Source of the DNA: Citrus sinensis
Taxonomy: Eukaryota > Streptophyta > Magnoliopsida > Sapindales > Rutaceae
Reading direction: 5' to 3'
NCBI RefSeq assembly: GCF_022201045.2
Contig: NC_068563.1
Span: forward strand, 30,291,001 to 30,355,000
Length of the DNA stretch: 64,000 bases
Under the pieces are notes generated by a model that ran no database searches, was not told where the DNA came from, and worked only from the letters and a program-made list of their open reading frames with translations. Made by a program: the position numbers and the translations under genes. Positions 61,983 to 64,000 of this stretch are shown in pieces (within the stretch, counting starts at the first letter, position 1; every line of letters begins with the position of its first letter).

Positions 61983-62791
61983 TTACATTTCTTTTTCTCT
62001 TCTTTTCTTTTTTAGGATAAATTCATAATTTTATGTTATTCTGCTATACTGTTTTTGGCTTTTGCATTTGGCGCTTCCTTGTATTTATTTAACTATTTAT
62101 TGCATGGAACCTTTCATTTCGTTGTGTTTCTTTCATTTTTATTTATTACTATTAATCTATTATACATCAACCCCAAAAAAAATTGTCAAACAATTTAGAG
62201 TCTTAAGAGGTCATCAGCTGCCTCCACCTCCTTCTTCTTATTATTATTATTATTTCTAAGCGATTTGTGATTGCCAAACTTTGGCTTCACCACCAGGCTC
62301 TTCTAAGCCATAAAGCACCATAATAATAATAATAAACGGCGCCTAAAATACTTTCATCGTACGTTAAGAATAAAATAAATTTACTTCATACCGAATTTGA
62401 GAAGGGTTCACCTTACTTCTACTAAATATTTAGGGAGGGGGGGGGGGGGGGGGGTGGGTGTGGGTGAGTGACAAAGATTGCGCTGGCCTTCTTAAGGTTC
62501 AAGCTTCAAGCTTCAATAGATACCTATGTTATTAATTTAAAAAAATAATAAATTAAAACTTATCTAATATATTATTGCACCAAATACAAGTAGTGTTACA
62601 TACATAATGCGTAAAGAAAGACTGTTTTTACAATCTAATCCTGATTCAAAGAATTTTAAGTTAATAAGGAGGCTATTCAAAATGGTCTCTAATACACAAA
62701 AAGTTCATGGTTTCAATGTAATTCTTTTAGCTTGGCTTGAACAAAGAAACTCTGCCAGGAAATGGTGAAGCCGCCGTGTTTAGTTAAACTT
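61983..62791. other. Convergent spacer with poly-G tract
   Basis: 3' UTRs of the acidic-protein and MCAT genes. No other gene. A G-rich tract at 62435-62465 is listed separately. Confidence 0.5.
62435..62465 (+). repeat. Poly-G tract with G-quadruplex potential
   Basis: GGG, then a run of 16 G (62439-62454), then TGGGTGTGGG. At least four G-runs are available. Confidence 0.8.
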
Positions 62792-63880
62792 CTAAGCCCC
62801 GATATTCTCCATCTCAGCACTCTTGTCCAACCTCTTGACAATGCCAGCAATAACCTGATGCAATATCAGAAGAAAATCAATGTTGATAAATCATAACAAT
62901 TATTAGCGATTAAATTGGCAAGGTTTAAACCAATCTACATAATGATTTAATACCTTTCCTGGTCCCAATTCGTAACTCTTCTTCAGCCCTTTGCCAAGGA
63001 GAGTCTTCACTGTTGTTTCCCATTGGACGGGAGATGTCACCTGTGGTTTCATTTTCGAGAGTCTAGTGATTACTATTTCCATCTCATATCGAGGAGAAAC
63101 AAATTCCAATTTTTTATTAGCTTACCTGTTGGGCCAATATCTTCTTAATCACTTCTGGATCTGCATGAGGCTGTGCATCAACATTAGATATAACTGGCAT
63201 TCTTGGTGTGTTGATCTGGGTTGCTGCTAATGCAGCTTCCAATCTTGTGACAGCTGGCTCCATGAAACCGGTATGGAAAGCGCCAGCAACAGCAAGACGC
63301 ACCTGAGAAAATGGAAGTCAGTTACTGCTAGTGCAAGGATGGCACTGGATGGGAATACAAATGAAGGACGAAATTACTGTCATTCGAGCCTTGAATGACT
63401 TAGCTTTGGCTTCAACTGCTTCTATTCCTTTAACACCCCCAGATACTGCATAATTACCCTATCAAAGTAGAATGCATTCCATAATAAAAGTTTGATGTTT
63501 AAACAATAAAATAAAATACCCAGCTACATTTATCAAATCAATAAGGGGAGTGTTTTACAATCTTACAGGACAGAGATAGTTTGCAATTTGAACTTTATTA
63601 TCTTCATCAACTTCTTGATTGGCTGCATCACACAGCTGCTGAACCTTGTCTGAATCCAATCCAATAATGCTGACCATGGCACCTTTAGCAGCATCAGCAG
63701 CTTCCTAGAGGCAAATGCAAATAAACCAATCCCAAAATGATATTCTATTGGATCGAAGCATCTGTTTGTACTAGATGGAACCAAACCATTTAATTGTTCC
63801 TCAATACACATTGACAATCATGTATACTTACCTGCATAGCTTTTCCCCTTAGTTTGACCAGCTTCAGTCCATCCTCAAAG
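62792..63880 (-). CDS. Malonyl-CoA:ACP transacylase, plastid (3' part)
   Basis: Minus-strand exons in transcript order: 63880-63832, 63704-63567, 63458-63378, 63302-63126, 63040-62954, 62854-62792. The visible part is 595 bases; the 5' exons with the catalytic Ser (GHSLG) lie beyond the window. Seen here are FEDGLKLVKLRGKAMQ, then GAMVSIIGLDSDKVQQLCDA, NYAVSGGVKGIEAVEAKAK and VRLAVAGAFHTGFMEPAV, which holds the catalytic His of the family. SNVDAQPHADP and KSYELGPGKV follow, ending ENIGA. It loads malonyl groups onto acyl carrier protein for plastid fatty acid synthesis. The exon at 63832-63880 opens in phase with two bases from the missing upstream exon. It corresponds to Arabidopsis MCAT (At2g30200, from memory). 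Confidence 0.93.
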
Positions 63881-64000
63881 CTTATAGATGGAACCAAATC
63901 ATTCAATGAAAAGGCAGAATCAGTAAATAAAGACAGGAAATTCATTTAATCATTTATTTTCTACAAGGTGTATGTTGGTCTACTATTCTTACTCCAAAAT

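Overview
This is nuclear DNA of a flowering plant, AT-rich, with multi-exon genes on both strands. Gene sequences look eudicot (rosid, possibly Citrus-like), but the species cannot be fixed from the sequence alone. All exon maps below were built by hand from splice sites, reading phase and protein-family similarity.

Layout. 1-672 is a foldback transposon. 1784-3592 encodes cytosolic ribosomal protein S4. 4416-6333 (minus) is a dead, intron-bearing ferritin gene. A tRNA-derived SINE (6879-7061) lies just upstream of a GPI-type GH17/X8 glucanase-like gene (7256-9981), followed by a FET-type RNA-binding protein, TAF15b (11249-14371), FLX (minus, 16094-18172), DFO, a meiotic double-strand-break factor (21089-23285), LBD12-like (28095-28917) and a CCT-domain regulator (31861-33147). 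A gene-poor stretch rich in small DNA transposons follows. From 39.5 to 53.8 kb is a UGT87A glycosyltransferase array with two intact genes (44956-46702, 47741-49528), three pseudogenes and small relics; a 1.4-kb Mutator-like element (41562-42937) sits inside it. The right end holds a mitoferrin-type carrier (55272-56926), the plastid phosphatase PBCP (minus, 58198-61068), a tRNA-Gly(GCC), a small acidic plant protein (61400-61982) and the 3' part of plastid malonyl-CoA:ACP transacylase (minus, from 62792).

The gene order is informative. From memory, FLX, LBD12, UGT87A2/A1, mitoferrin, PBCP and MCAT are close neighbours on Arabidopsis chromosome 2 (around At2g30120-At2g30200). DFO, a CCT gene and a second mitoferrin are neighbours around At1g07030-At1g07060. 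RPS4, TAF15b and a GH17 gene lie together around At5g58420-At5g58480. The window therefore looks like an unfractionated ancestral block that Arabidopsis has split between duplicated regions.

Most of the genes are conserved housekeeping or regulatory genes. I found no CRISPR, phage or LTR-retrotransposon content and no convincing new multi-gene system. The most notable observations are a Glu-to-Gln change at the expected GH17 nucleophile, the intron-containing ferritin pseudogene, an intron-less UGT87 pseudogene, the Mutator-like element carrying a 230-codon open frame, two GC-AG introns, and a tRNA gene in a 331-bp divergent promoter.
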